From contig JAFZFZ010000020.1 in assembly GCA_017557005.1 (NCBI GenBank), positions 81,407 through 145,406 of the forward strand: DNA of 64,000 nucleotides, written 5' to 3'. Below are positions 45,250 to 54,808 of the stretch, in pieces. The translations under genes were made by a program, and so were the position numbers. Position 1 is the first letter of the stretch, and each line of letters starts with the position of its first letter. The notes beneath the pieces are model-generated. The model did not search any database. It was given only the letters and a program-made list of their open reading frames with translations, and was not told where the DNA came from. The stretch comes from Bacteroidaceae bacterium. Lineage in GTDB: Bacteria > Bacteroidota > Bacteroidia > Bacteroidales > Bacteroidaceae.

Positions 45250-46011
45250 ATGGCCTACAGCATCTACATCAGCTATTCAATGAGCGACTCAAGCAAGGCC
45301 TACGACCTATCGGGCAAACTGAGTCGTGAGAAAATCACATACTACCTCGACTGCGTGGAAAGTGGATTCACACTGAGTGACTACACCAAGCAAATCATCG
45401 AAGACTGCGAAGTGTTTGTTGCCTTGGTAGGAGCACGTTATGCCGAAGCAAAATTTGCCTGCGACACCCTGAGCCATGCCATAGCACATGGCAAACGCAT
45501 CGTCGTATGTCTCGTTGAAGGTACTCCCCTACCCGAACTATTGAATGGTTACACAACTGTGAATGAGGAGGATCTACTTGCATCGCTGATGGGAGGGGAG
45601 GATAACGATAACGATGACGAAGACAAAGACGAAAACGAAAACGAAAACAAAAACGAAGACGAAGACGTTTACAAAGACAACCATTGGCCGTTGACTATTG
45701 ACTATAGACAAGAAAACGAAGACGTTGACGATGACAACCGTTGGCCGTTGACTATTGACTATAGACAAGAGAACGAAAACGAAAACGAAGAGGAAGAGGA
45801 TGGTAAAATATGGGAACATCGGGGAACAATTCCACCTATGCTAGAGCAAACTCATCAAACAAAGAAGAAAAGCGGTGGTTGCGGATGCCTACTATTATAT
45901 GCTATCTTCATATTCATCATTGCAAACTTCTTCGTCAAAACCATATTTAACGAGGGGTTAGTTGAATTGGCAATTGATCATATTGAAACACAGATAGAAA
46001 AGAGGAAGTAG
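45250..46011 (+). CDS. TIR-domain membrane protein with repeat-encoded linker
   Basis: 253 aa from the ATG at 45250, chosen because MAYSIYISYSMSDSSKAYDL is a typical TIR start. The TIR-like domain covers residues 1-110 (YISYS, ITYYLDCVE, VFVALVGARYAEAKFACDTL). The catalytic Glu expected after the Cys of this block in NAD-cleaving TIRs is not evident (C-D-T-L), so activity is uncertain. Residues about 115-183 are acidic and repetitive (DENENENKNEDED, and WPLTIDYRQEN twice), encoded by AACGAA hexamers and GTTGAC words. After a short Lys/Gly stretch a single hydrophobic segment CGCLLLYAIFIFIIANFFV (about 211-229) probably anchors it in the membrane. A GCCC-TTGC-GGGC hairpin lies 15 nt before the ATG. 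Possible immune or signalling protein, by inference. Confidence 0.75.
   Translation: MAYSIYISYSMSDSSKAYDLSGKLSREKITYYLDCVESGFTLSDYTKQIIEDCEVFVALVGARYAEAKFACDTLSHAIAHGKRIVVCLVEGTPLPELLNGYTTVNEEDLLASLMGGEDNDNDDEDKDENENENKNEDEDVYKDNHWPLTIDYRQENEDVDDDNRWPLTIDYRQENENENEEEEDGKIWEHRGTIPPMLEQTHQTKKKSGGCGCLLLYAIFIFIIANFFVKTIFNEGLVELAIDHIETQIEKRK
45600..45800 (+). repeat. hexamer and GTTGAC word tract in frame inside the TIR gene
   Basis: GACGAAAACGAAAACGAAAAC-type hexamers (45600-45675), a block CGTTGACTATTGACTATAGAC at 45687-45711 that recurs at 45750-45774, and AACGAAAACGAAAACG again at the end (words quoted in part). The duplicated block gives two copies of WPLTIDYRQEN. Confidence 0.85.
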
Positions 46012-46205
46012 CCACTCGAACGGCATTACAAGGATATATCATACGAGGACCGAGTAAAAGGCGAAAACCTATATGCCATAGGCTAAACTTGCAGAGCACC
46101 AACTTTTATAGCAGCTACGCTGCAATAATACTAAAAAAAGCTCCAAGAATACTTGCAAGATTATAAATCTTGTTATTTATGTTGTAAAACATGTTTTTCT
46201 TTTCT

Positions 46206-46262
46206 TTTGTATGAAAAAATAGTGTTACTTTTACACTCGCTATACTAGGCTAACTAAGTAAC
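46206..46262 (+). promoter_or_regulatory. candidate promoter/operator of the arabinose operon
   Basis: TTTG (46206-46209), 16 nt, then TACTTTTA (46226-46233) is a weak Bacteroidetes promoter. An inverted repeat GTTACTT (46224-46230) / AAGTAAC (46256-46262) overlaps it and would suit a repressor such as the AraR encoded in the operon. Not confirmed against a known AraR site. Confidence 0.4.
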
Positions 46263-46288
46263 AACCATTAATACAAAAGAAAAACAGT

Positions 46289-47455
46289 ATGAAGAAAGCA
46301 TTTATCGGAGCACTTTGCGCAACCGCAATGCTCGTTGCTTGCAACAATGCCCCCAAGGCAACTGAGAACCTCTCAGGACTGAAACGCGCTGATTTCCAAT
46401 CAGAACAGCAAGGTAAGCAAACCGACCTCTACACCTTGACCAATGCCAACGGCATGGAGGTATGCGTAACCAACTACGGTGGACGCATCGTATCAATCAT
46501 GGTGCCCGACAAGGATGGCAACATGCAGGATGTAATCATCGGTTACTCAAACATCAACGACTATGCTACCAAGCCCAGTGATTTCGGTGCATCGGTAGGA
46601 CGCTATGCCAACCGTATCGCAAACGGTGTAATCACCATCGACGACGTGGTGTATGACCTTCCCAAGAACAACTTCGGTCACTGCTTGCACGGTGGTTGCA
46701 CCATCGAGCCCGCTCCCGAAGGCTGGCAGTATCAGATGTACGACGTAGAAAAGGTTGCTGACAACCAGATCGTACTCGTTAAGGTGAGCCCCGACGGCGA
46801 AGCTGGATTCCCCGGCAACGTGGTAGCTAAGACCACCTACACACTGACTGATGACAACGCTATCGACATCGTGTGGACCGCTACCACCGACCAGAAGACC
46901 ATCATCAACCAGACCAACCATTGTTACTTTAACCTCAACGGTGATCACCAGATGCCCATCACCAACCACCTGCTTCAGCTCAATGCTGACTACTACACTC
47001 CGGTGGATAGCACTTACATGACTACTGGTGAGATTGCTCCCGTAGCAGGTACTCCGATGGACTTCACCGCATTCAAGGAGGTGGGTGCAGAGATCACCAA
47101 CTTTGACTTTGAGCAGCTGAAGAATGGTAACGGCTATGACCACAACTGGGTACTCAACACCAAGGGCGACGACACACAGGTGTGCGCAACATTGAAGAGC
47201 CCCGTAACAGGTATCGTGCTCGAGGTATACACCAACGAGCCCGGCTTGCAGTTCTACTCTGGTAACTTCCTCGATGGCACTACCATCGGCAAGGATGGCA
47301 AGAGCATCAACCAGCGCACAGGTATGTGTCTCGAAACACAGAAATACCCCGACACTCCTAACAAGAGCCACCTCGAAGGCTGGCCCTCAGCTATCCTTGA
47401 GCCCGGACAGGAGTATTACAGCCACTGCGTGTATAAGTTCGCTGTAGAGAAATAA
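46289..47455 (+). CDS. aldose 1-epimerase lipoprotein (GalM-like) of the arabinose operon
   Basis: 388 aa. Lipoprotein signal peptide MKKAFIGALCATAMLVAC with the lipobox LVAC at 15-18. The mutarotase family motifs follow: YGGRIVSIMVPD, GYSNINDYA, ASVGRYANRIANGV (Arg and Asn sugar contacts), CLHGG (catalytic His), and NQTNHCYFNLNG, which contains the second active-site His. It interconverts sugar anomers, here probably L-arabinose released outside the inner membrane. It lies first in the operon, 47 nt before the transporter gene, matching the galM-type gene at the head of Bacteroides arabinose operons. Confidence 0.9.
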   Translation: MKKAFIGALCATAMLVACNNAPKATENLSGLKRADFQSEQQGKQTDLYTLTNANGMEVCVTNYGGRIVSIMVPDKDGNMQDVIIGYSNINDYATKPSDFGASVGRYANRIANGVITIDDVVYDLPKNNFGHCLHGGCTIEPAPEGWQYQMYDVEKVADNQIVLVKVSPDGEAGFPGNVVAKTTYTLTDDNAIDIVWTATTDQKTIINQTNHCYFNLNGDHQMPITNHLLQLNADYYTPVDSTYMTTGEIAPVAGTPMDFTAFKEVGAEITNFDFEQLKNGNGYDHNWVLNTKGDDTQVCATLKSPVTGIVLEVYTNEPGLQFYSGNFLDGTTIGKDGKSINQRTGMCLETQKYPDTPNKSHLEGWPSAILEPGQEYYSHCVYKFAVEK

Positions 47456-47502
47456 GAAACGTAACAAACTAATCAAAATAATTAACTAACAACTAAAACA
47501 TT

Positions 47503-49248
47503 ATGGCATTATTAGACTGGATTGTCATTGGACTGTTTGCTGCAGCAATGATATGGATTGTAGTGAGTGTGATGAGAAAGCAGAAGGACAACTCTTCTGA
47601 CTATTTCTTGAGCGGACGCGATGCAACATGGATTGCTATCGGTACCTCTATCTTTGCATCGAACATCGGTTCGGAGCACCTTATCGGTTTGGCCGGCTCA
47701 GGTGCTTCAAGCGGTATGGCGATGGCCCACTGGGAGATTCAAGGTTGGATGATCTTGATCCTTGCATGGGTATTTGTTCCTTTCTATGAGAGAAGTATGG
47801 TACTCACCATGCCCGAGTTCCTGGAGAAGCGCTTCAACAAGCAGTCGCGCACTATCCTCACCTACATCTCGCTCATCAGCTATGTACTCACTAAGGTAGC
47901 TGTAACCGTATATGCAGGTGGTGTGGTATTCCAGCAGGTATTCGGTATCGAAGAGCTCTGGGGCATCGACTTCTTCTGGATTGCTGCTATCGGACTCGTA
48001 ATACTGACTGCTATCTACACCATTCTTGGTGGTATGGAATCTGTACTGAAGACCTCTGTGTTGCAGACCCCGATCCTCTTGGTTGGTTCAGTCGTTATCC
48101 TCGTGCTCGGCCTCAAGGAGCTCGGCGGCTGGAACAACATGATGACTCTTTGCGACGTAACTCCCGCATACGAAGGTGCGCAGGGCACAATGATCCACCT
48201 CATGCGTGGCAACAGCGACCCCCAGTATCCTTGGTTGGGTGCACTCATCGGTTCGGCTGTAATCGGTTTCTGGTACTGGTGTACTGACCAGTTCATCGTG
48301 CAGCGCGTACTCTCTGGTAAGAACGAGCGCGAGGCTCGCCGTGGTGCTATCTTCGGTGCATACCTCAAGTTGCTCCCCGTGTTCTTGTTCCTCATCCCCG
48401 GTATGATTGCTTTCGCTTTGGCTAAGGGCGCTCAGACTGGCGTATTGAACTCAGACCTCGCTCACGCTATGGCTCCCGTATTGAACAATGGTGACGTTGC
48501 CTTCCCCTTGCTCGTGGCTAAGTTGCTCCCCGCAGGTTTCAAGGGTGTGGTCGTTTGCGGTATCCTCGCTGCTTTGATGTCTTCATTGGCATCACTCTTC
48601 AACTCTTCAGCTATGCTCTACACCATCGACGTTTACAAGGTGAAGCATCCCGACCCCAACCCAGTAATTGCTGAGGATGGTCGCGTAACAGACTCTGAGG
48701 AGTATGGTAAGAAGCTCGTTAAGATCGGTCAGATCGCAACCGTTATCATCGTGGCTCTCGGTATCCTCTGGATCCCTGTAATGAAGAGCATCGGTGACGT
48801 TCTCTACCTCTACTTGCAGGATGTACAGTCTGTACTCGCTCCTGGTATCGCTGCAGCCTTCCTGATGGGTATCTGCTGGAAGCGTGCTACTCCGAAGGGT
48901 GGTCAGTGGGCTTTGATCTCAGGTCTCACAATCGGTATCATCCGCTTGGGTGCCAAGATTCTCTACACCAGCGTAGAGGGTGCTCCCGAAGGTTGGTTCA
49001 AGGCTGTATTCTACGACTTCAACTGGTTGTACTTCTGCGGATGCATGTTGGTATTCTGCTTGCTCGTATGTTTCTTCGTGAGTCTTTTCACTCAGCCCAA
49101 GCCCGAGAGCGAAATCAAGGGTCTTGTATTCGGCACCTCTACTCCCGAGCAGAAGGAGGCTACCAAGCGCAGCTGGACCAAGTGGGATGTTATCCATACA
49201 ATTATCATTCTCGGTATCACAGTAGCATTCTACATCTACTTCTGGTAA
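47503..49248 (+). CDS. araP: sodium:sugar symporter (SSS family), probable L-arabinose transporter
   Basis: 581 aa, about 14 transmembrane segments. SSS/SGLT motifs are visible: DYFLSGRDATWIAIGTSIFASNIGSEHLIGLAG (Na site region), GIDFFWIAAIGLVILTAIYTILGGMESV, the signature-like FWYWCTDQFIVQRVLSGKNEREARRG, and LSSLFN-type ALMSSLASLFNSSA. Expected to import arabinose with sodium across the inner membrane. The gene order galM-transporter-NUDIX regulator-araD-araA-araB is the arrangement described for the Bacteroides arabinose operon, where this gene is called araP; the symbol is given on that basis. Confidence 0.85.
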   Translation: MALLDWIVIGLFAAAMIWIVVSVMRKQKDNSSDYFLSGRDATWIAIGTSIFASNIGSEHLIGLAGSGASSGMAMAHWEIQGWMILILAWVFVPFYERSMVLTMPEFLEKRFNKQSRTILTYISLISYVLTKVAVTVYAGGVVFQQVFGIEELWGIDFFWIAAIGLVILTAIYTILGGMESVLKTSVLQTPILLVGSVVILVLGLKELGGWNNMMTLCDVTPAYEGAQGTMIHLMRGNSDPQYPWLGALIGSAVIGFWYWCTDQFIVQRVLSGKNEREARRGAIFGAYLKLLPVFLFLIPGMIAFALAKGAQTGVLNSDLAHAMAPVLNNGDVAFPLLVAKLLPAGFKGVVVCGILAALMSSLASLFNSSAMLYTIDVYKVKHPDPNPVIAEDGRVTDSEEYGKKLVKIGQIATVIIVALGILWIPVMKSIGDVLYLYLQDVQSVLAPGIAAAFLMGICWKRATPKGGQWALISGLTIGIIRLGAKILYTSVEGAPEGWFKAVFYDFNWLYFCGCMLVFCLLVCFFVSLFTQPKPESEIKGLVFGTSTPEQKEATKRSWTKWDVIHTIIILGITVAFYIYFW

Positions 49249-49257
49249 TAAAGAGTA

Positions 49258-49935
49258 ATGCAACAATATTATTCCCAACATCCAAGGTTTTACCATGCAG
49301 TAGACTGCATCATTTTCGGATTCAGTGGAGGAGAGCTTAGCCTCCTCCTACTGAAACGAAAGTTCAATCCCGGAAAAGGTGAATGGTCACTGATGGGCGG
49401 ATTCGTACAGGAAGGTGAGAACATGGACGATGCTGCCAAGCGCGTATTGACCGAACTTACAGGTCTAACCAACGTGTTTATGGAGCAGGTTGGCTCATTC
49501 GGCCAAGTCAATAGAGACCCTGGCGAACGAGTAATATCAACAGCCTACTATGCGCTCATCAACATCAACGAATATGACCGTAGCCTCGTAGAAGAGCATA
49601 ATGCCTATTGGGTCAAGATCAACGAGCTACCTACGCTACTCTTTGATCACCAACAGATGGTAGATAGAGCCCGACTAGTGATGAAAGTACAAGCTGCTAT
49701 GCAACCTATCAGCTTCAATCTGCTACCCGAGCACTTCACCCTCACCCAGCTGCAGACCCTCTACGAAGCCATCAATGGCGAACCAATAGACAAACGGAAT
49801 TTTAGAAAGCGCGTTGCTGAAATGAGCTACATAGAGAAGACTGGCCTTATCGACAAACTCACTTCACGTCGTGGAGCAGCGCTCTATAAGTTCAACGAAG
49901 CAAAATATCAGGAATCACTGAAGTTTAGACTATAA
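49258..49935 (+). CDS. araR: NUDIX-type transcriptional regulator AraR
   Basis: 225 aa. N-terminal NUDIX domain (about 10-140) with GEWSLMGGFVQEGENMDDAAKRVLTEL. The box is degenerate (RVLTELTGL in place of REUxEExGU), so hydrolysis is unlikely. The C-terminal winged-helix domain (about 150-225) has FTLTQLQTLYEAINGEPIDKRNFRKRV (DNA-recognition region). This matches the NUDIX-family AraR that represses arabinose genes in Bacteroides thetaiotaomicron and is released by L-arabinose. It starts 10 nt after the transporter stop codon and 42 nt before araD. The likely operator lies upstream of the galM-like gene. Confidence 0.88.
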   Translation: MQQYYSQHPRFYHAVDCIIFGFSGGELSLLLLKRKFNPGKGEWSLMGGFVQEGENMDDAAKRVLTELTGLTNVFMEQVGSFGQVNRDPGERVISTAYYALININEYDRSLVEEHNAYWVKINELPTLLFDHQQMVDRARLVMKVQAAMQPISFNLLPEHFTLTQLQTLYEAINGEPIDKRNFRKRVAEMSYIEKTGLIDKLTSRRGAALYKFNEAKYQESLKFRL

Positions 49936-49976
49936 TGCGCACGCGCGCGAACATATTATAATTAAGAGAAAAGACT

Positions 49977-50678
49977 ATGTTAGAAGAACTCAAACAAAAA
50001 GTTTTCCAAGCCAATCTCGACCTTGTAAAGCAGGGCTTGGTAATTTTCACTTGGGGTAACGTGTCTGGCATCGATCGTGAGAAGGGTTTGGTAGTCATCA
50101 AGCCCAGCGGCGTAAGCTACGATGACATGAAAGCATCAGACATGGTGGTAGTGGACCTCCACACTGGCGAGGTAGTAGAGGGCGACCTCAACCCCTCATC
50201 AGACACCCCCACCCACCTGGTGCTCTACCGTGCATTCCCCAACATACAAGGTGTAGTACACACCCACTCTACCTATGCTACCGCTTGGGCACAGGCTGGT
50301 AAGGACATCCCCAACATCGGCACCACACATGCCGACTACTTCTACAAGGAGATTCCCTGCACTGACAGCATGACCAAGGAAGAGGTAGAGGGTGAGTACG
50401 AGTTGGAGACAGGTAACGTGATTGTGAAGCGTTTCGAGGGTATCAATCCCGACCACACTCCCGGCGTATTGGTAAAGAACCACGGTCCCTTCTCATGGGG
50501 AACCAGTCCGGCCAATGCTGTATACAACGCCAAGGTGATGGAGCAATGCGCTAAGATGGCTTACATCTCATTCACTCTCAACCCCGAGACCACAATGAAT
50601 CCGCTCCTCATCGAGAAGCACTACAACCGCAAACACGGTCCCAATGCTTACTACGGGCAGAAGGGTCAAAAGCATTAA
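49977..50678 (+). CDS. araD: L-ribulose-5-phosphate 4-epimerase
   Basis: 233 aa, standard length. Class II aldolase/AraD family motifs: [37 protein letters not shown], the zinc-binding [27 protein letters not shown], and a later His in [11 protein letters not shown]. It converts L-ribulose 5-phosphate to D-xylulose 5-phosphate, the last step of the arabinose pathway. The gene precedes araA with a 103-nt gap that contains a copy of the AATTGAGAATTG-type word. Confidence 0.95.
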   Translation: MLEELKQKVFQANLDLVKQGLVIFTWGNVSGIDREKGLVVIKPSGVSYDDMKASDMVVVDLHTGEVVEGDLNPSSDTPTHLVLYRAFPNIQGVVHTHSTYATAWAQAGKDIPNIGTTHADYFYKEIPCTDSMTKEEVEGEYELETGNVIVKRFEGINPDHTPGVLVKNHGPFSWGTSPANAVYNAKVMEQCAKMAYISFTLNPETTMNPLLIEKHYNRKHGPNAYYGQKGQKH

Positions 50679-50737
50679 TAAAAACTAAAAAAACAAATAA
50701 TCAGTATTAACACAGATAAATGAGAGTGTGGCAATTG

Positions 50738-50768
50738 ATACTCAATTTTCCATTCTCAATTATCCATT
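50738..50768 (+). repeat. TCAATTTTCCATTCTCAATT word between araD and araA
   Basis: Reverse-complement copy of the AATTGAGAATTGAAAATTG family inside the arabinose operon, 14 nt before the araA start. It shows that the words enter well-conserved operons. Confidence 0.75.
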
Positions 50769-50781
50769 AAATTTGAACACT

Positions 50782-52317
50782 ATGTTTGAAAATTATGAAA
50801 TTTGGTGGGTCACAGGCGCCCAGCTTCTTTACGGTGGTGAAACTGTAAAAATCGTTGACGGACACTCTAAGGAGATGGTCGACGGTCTCAACAATAGCGG
50901 CATTCTTCCTATCAAGGTAGTATATAAGGGCACAGCAAACTCTTCTAAGGAGGCTGAAGCTGTAATGAAGGCTGCTAACAACGAAGAAAAGTGTATTGGT
51001 GTAATCACATGGATGCACACCTTCTCACCCGCTAAGATGTGGATCAAGGCATTGCAGACTCTGCAGAAGCCCCTCCTCCACTTCCACACACAGTACAACG
51101 CTGAGATTCCCTGGGAGACCATCGATATGGACTTCATGAACCTCAACCAGTCTGCTCACGGTGACATCGAGTTCGGTCACATCTGCACTCGCATGCGCGT
51201 ACCCCGCAAGGTGGTTTGCGGCCATTGGAAGAGCCAGGAGGCACAGGAGAAGATCGCTATCTGGACTCGCGTAGCTGCTGGTGTAGCTGACGCTAAGAAC
51301 ACACGCTGCCTCATGTTCGGTATGAACATGAACAACGTAGCTGTTACCGATGGTGACCGCGTAGAGTTCGAGCAGCGCTTGGGCTACCATGTTGATTACT
51401 ACCCCGTATCATCACTCATGGAGTACTTCAAGAAGGTGACTGACGCAGAGGCTGATGCACTCGTAGAGGAGTACAAGAGTAAGTATGAGATCAAGATCGA
51501 CGAGAGCGGTGAAGAGGTATATTGGGAGAAGGTGAAGAACGCTGCTAAGGCTGAGATCGCACTCCGTCGCGTATTGGCTGACGAGGGTGCTACCGCTTTC
51601 ACCACCAACTTTGACGACCTCGGTGATGCTGACATCAACGATCCTAACTTCGTAGGTTTCGACCAGATTCCTGGTCTCGCTTCACAGCGCCTCATGGCTG
51701 AGGGTATCGGCTTCGGTGCTGAGGGTGACTGGAAGACCGCTTGCCTCTGCCGCACACTCTGGGTTATCCAGCAGGGTATGCCTAAGGGTTGCTCATTCCT
51801 CGAGGACTACACCCTCAACTTCGCTGGCGACCAGTCATCATGCCTCCAGAGCCACATGCTCGAGATTTGTCCCGATATCGCCGTTGAGGAAAAACCCAAA
51901 CTCGAGGTACACTTCCTCGGCATCGGTATCCGCAAGCAGCAGACCGCACGTCTCGTGTTCACCTCTAAGACCGGTTACGGTATCAAGGCTACCATCGTAG
52001 ACCTCGGCAACCGCTTCCGTCTCATCTCACAGGAGGTAGAGTGCATCGAGCCCAAGCCCATGCCCAACCTCCCCGTGGCATCTGCTCTCTGGATTCCTCA
52101 GCCCACATTCGAAATCGGTGCTGGCGCATGGATCCTCGCAGGTGGTACACACCACAGCGCATTCTCATACGACATCAACGAGGAGTACTGGGAAGACTTC
52201 GCTGAGATGACAGGCATCGAGTACATCAAGATCAACAAGGACACCACCATCAGCAGCTTCAAGCAGGAGCTCCGCATGAACGAGGTGTACTACATGTTGA
52301 ACAAGGCACTTTGCTAA
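50782..52317 (+). CDS. araA: L-arabinose isomerase
   Basis: 511 aa from the ATG at 50782. MFENYEIWWVTGAQLLYGGE is the usual start; an upstream ATG at 50728 would translate repeat sequence. Family blocks include WMHTFSPAKMWIKALQ, HFHTQYNAEIPWETIDMDFMNLNQSAHGDIEFG, the metal-binding region with Glu in FGAEGDWKTA and His in QSSCLQSHMLEICP, and GGTHHSAFSYDI near 460. It converts L-arabinose to L-ribulose with Mn. Complete, with well-adapted codons. Followed by a 151-nt gap with strong inverted repeats before araB. Confidence 0.95.
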   Translation: MFENYEIWWVTGAQLLYGGETVKIVDGHSKEMVDGLNNSGILPIKVVYKGTANSSKEAEAVMKAANNEEKCIGVITWMHTFSPAKMWIKALQTLQKPLLHFHTQYNAEIPWETIDMDFMNLNQSAHGDIEFGHICTRMRVPRKVVCGHWKSQEAQEKIAIWTRVAAGVADAKNTRCLMFGMNMNNVAVTDGDRVEFEQRLGYHVDYYPVSSLMEYFKKVTDAEADALVEEYKSKYEIKIDESGEEVYWEKVKNAAKAEIALRRVLADEGATAFTTNFDDLGDADINDPNFVGFDQIPGLASQRLMAEGIGFGAEGDWKTACLCRTLWVIQQGMPKGCSFLEDYTLNFAGDQSSCLQSHMLEICPDIAVEEKPKLEVHFLGIGIRKQQTARLVFTSKTGYGIKATIVDLGNRFRLISQEVECIEPKPMPNLPVASALWIPQPTFEIGAGAWILAGGTHHSAFSYDINEEYWEDFAEMTGIEYIKINKDTTISSFKQELRMNEVYYMLNKALC

Positions 52318-52332
52318 TAATTTAAGTACTTA

Positions 52333-52452
52333 AGGAGATAAAGGGAGATAAAGGGAGTTAAAGGCCAATAGTTCTTACCCACGTATGATTCATTTGGCCT
52401 TTATCTCCCCAAGGAGCGAAGCGACTATCTTCCTTTATCTCCTTTAACTCCT
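52333..52452 (+). repeat. inverted repeats in the araA-araB gap
   Basis: AGGAGATAAAGGGAGATAAAG (52333-52353) continuing to GGAGTTAAAGGCCAA (52354-52368) pairs with TTGGCCTTTATCTCC (52394-52408) and with CCTTTATCTCCTTTAACTCC (52432-52451). Words GTTAAAGG and GATAAAGG resemble the heptamer family. Could form alternative hairpins in the operon mRNA. Confidence 0.75.
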
Positions 52453-52468
52453 AAAATAGAATACCACT

Positions 52469-54067
52469 ATGAGCTTAACAGCAAAACAAACTATCGAATC
52501 GGGCAAGGCCATCCTCGGTATCGAGTTCGGTTCAACACGTATCAAGGCCGTACTTATCGACCAAGAGAATAAGCCCATCGCACAGGGTAGCCACACTTGG
52601 GAAAACCAGTTGGTTGACGGTCTTTGGACATACAGCGTAGAGGCCATCTGGTATGGCTTACAAGACTGCTATGCCGACCTCCGCAAGAACGTAAACGAGC
52701 TCTACGACACTGAGATCGAGACTCTTGCAGCTATCGGCTTCAGTGCGATGATGCACGGATACATGGCGTTCGACAAGAACGAGAAGATTCTCGTGCCCTT
52801 CCGCACATGGCGCAACACCAACACCGGACAGGCTGCTGCTGCATTGTCTGAGTTGTTTGTATACAATATCCCCTTGCGTTGGAGCATCTCACACCTCTAC
52901 CAGGCAATTCTCAATGGTGAGGAGCATGTAAAGGACATCGAGTTCTTTACCACACTCGCAGGTTATGTACACTGGCAGGTGACAGGCAACAAGGTACTCG
53001 GTATCGGTGATGCATCAGGTATGCTCCCCATCGATCCTGAGACAAAGAACTACTCTGCTGAGATGGTTGAGAAGTTTGACAACCTCGTAGCTCCTAAGGG
53101 TTATGACTGGAAGCTCACCGACATCCTCCCCAAGGTATTGGTTGCAGGTGAGAACGCAGGCTTCCTCACCGAGGAAGGCGCCAAGAAGCTCGACGTATCA
53201 GGTAAGCTGAAGGCTGGTGTTCCCGTATGTCCTCCCGAGGGTGACGCAGGCACCGGTATGGTAGCTACCAACGCCGTGAAGCAACGCACAGGTAACGTAT
53301 CGGCAGGTACATCATCATTCTCTATGATTGTATTGGAGAAGGATCTCTCTAAGCCCTACGAGATGATTGATATGGTGACTACCCCCGACGGTAGCCTCGT
53401 AGCTATGGTACACTGCAACAACTGTACATCAGACCTCAACGCTTGGGTAAACCTCTTCAAGGAATATCAAGAGTTGATGGGCATCCCCGTAGACATGAAC
53501 GAAATCTTCGGCAAGCTCTACAACCATGCCCTCACAGGCAATGCAGATTGCGGTGGCCTCATCTCATACAACTACATCTCTGGTGAGCCCCTCACCGGCA
53601 TGGAAGAGGGTCGCCCCATGTTCGTACGTTCAGCAGGCGACAAGTTCAACCTTGCTAACTTCATGCGTGCTCACTTGCATGCATCAGTAGGCGTGCTCAA
53701 GATTGGTAACGACATTCTCTTCAATGAGGAGAAGATCCGCGTAGACCGCATCACTGGTCACGGTGGTCTCTTCAAGACCAAGGGTGTAGGCCAGCGCGTA
53801 CTCGCTGCAGCTATCAACTCACCCATCTCTGTGATGGAGACTGCTGGTGAAGGTGGTGCATGGGGTATGGCATTGCTCGGTTCTTTCCTTGTTAACAACG
53901 AGAAGAATCTCTCACTCGAAGATTACCTCGAAGAGGTTGTATTCGGTGGCAACACAGGTGAAGAGATTGCTCCTACCAAGGAAGAGGTTGCAGGTTTCAA
54001 TGCTTACATCGAGAACTACAAGGCTTGCTTGCCCATCGAGGCTGCAGCCGTAAAGGCTAAGAAGTAA
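52469..54067 (+). CDS. araB: FGGY-family L-ribulokinase
   Basis: 532 aa. FGGY kinase fold: N-terminal phosphate motif [17 protein letters not shown] (about 16-32), substrate block [44 protein letters not shown] and a C-terminal ATP site [26 protein letters not shown] (in part), ending in a [11 protein letters not shown] block. By operon position it phosphorylates L-ribulose and links AraA to AraD. It is the Bacteroides-type enzyme of about 530 aa, distinct in length from the E. coli AraB. A strong terminator follows. Confidence 0.9.
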   Translation: MSLTAKQTIESGKAILGIEFGSTRIKAVLIDQENKPIAQGSHTWENQLVDGLWTYSVEAIWYGLQDCYADLRKNVNELYDTEIETLAAIGFSAMMHGYMAFDKNEKILVPFRTWRNTNTGQAAAALSELFVYNIPLRWSISHLYQAILNGEEHVKDIEFFTTLAGYVHWQVTGNKVLGIGDASGMLPIDPETKNYSAEMVEKFDNLVAPKGYDWKLTDILPKVLVAGENAGFLTEEGAKKLDVSGKLKAGVPVCPPEGDAGTGMVATNAVKQRTGNVSAGTSSFSMIVLEKDLSKPYEMIDMVTTPDGSLVAMVHCNNCTSDLNAWVNLFKEYQELMGIPVDMNEIFGKLYNHALTGNADCGGLISYNYISGEPLTGMEEGRPMFVRSAGDKFNLANFMRAHLHASVGVLKIGNDILFNEEKIRVDRITGHGGLFKTKGVGQRVLAAAINSPISVMETAGEGGAWGMALLGSFLVNNEKNLSLEDYLEEVVFGGNTGEEIAPTKEEVAGFNAYIENYKACLPIEAAAVKAKK

Positions 54068-54097
54068 GATCACGAATCTTATTATGACCTAATAGAA

Positions 54098-54128
54098 GGA
54101 GGATGCGTCAGACGCATCCTCCTTTCTT
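54098..54128 (+). terminator. terminator of the arabinose operon
   Basis: GGAGGATGCGTC (54098-54109) and GACGCATCCTCC (54111-54122) form a nearly continuous stem, followed by TTTCTT. Confidence 0.9.
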
Positions 54129-54148
54129 CTATACTATACCCTAATACT

Positions 54149-54643
54149 TTATAAACTTTTCATAATCACCCAATCGGTTTTGGGTACATAGCCATGCGGT
54201 TCGTACTTAGACAGACGTGCTGCAAGGAAAAGGTGGTCATCCGACTCCAGCAGTTCTACCAGCAGTCCGCCGGCATCGTCAGTTTTGAGGGCTCTGAGAC
54301 GGGATACATTCCCCTCTTCGAGGCAGAGCAGAAGATCCGCTTTCATGGCTATATTGAAATTATACAATTGTTTCTTGACCACACTTCCGGTAGGCGAATA
54401 AACGAGTTTATTATTATTGATAAACAGGTTAACGACACCCATGATGGCGCAAACGACAATGAGAGCCATCTGCATGAGAACCAACACGCTACTCTTATCC
54501 TGCTGTCGGCTATAGATTACAAAGAGCACGGTAGCTATGAGTAGCCACAACAAGGTCTGTACAAGATTGTTTGACTTTAATTCCTTGACACATTCAGGAT
54601 AGTCACCCTGCTTAACAGGGACTACTTCAGTCATTGTTTTCAT
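54149..54643 (-). CDS. small membrane protein, unknown
   Basis: 164 aa; family not recognised. After a polar N-terminus (1-27) two hydrophobic helices follow: LVQTLLWLLIATVLFVIYS (about 27-45) and VLVLMQMALIVVCAIMGVVNLFI (about 53-75, in part). A cytoplasmic C-terminal domain (about 76-164) contains LLLCLEEGNVSRLRALKTDD and ends GYVPKTDWVIMKSL. It is encoded opposite to the arabinose operon and the GH97-GH43 gene, convergent with araB. No functional inference. Confidence 0.65.
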   Translation of the reverse strand: MKTMTEVVPVKQGDYPECVKELKSNNLVQTLLWLLIATVLFVIYSRQQDKSSVLVLMQMALIVVCAIMGVVNLFINNNKLVYSPTGSVVKKQLYNFNIAMKADLLLCLEEGNVSRLRALKTDDAGGLLVELLESDDHLFLAARLSKYEPHGYVPKTDWVIMKSL

Positions 54644-54772
54644 GTCGTTACGTTTTATAGTTTTTACTAAACACAGTTCAATTCCTTAACATCTATAAGC
54701 CATGTTGATAGGTTATCGTCACCATGACTAATAAATCTATTCCATATAACATTCTATTTGAAAAAAATATTA

Positions 54773-54780
54773 TATCTTTG
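54773..54780 (+). promoter_or_regulatory. -7 element of the GH97-GH43 gene
   Basis: TATCTTTG, a full match to TAnnTTTG, 29 nt before the preferred ATG. A clear TTG at the ideal distance is not seen, so an activator may be needed. Confidence 0.55.
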
Positions 54781-54808
54781 TCCTGTTAGAACAAAAAAAA
54801 TAAATATT

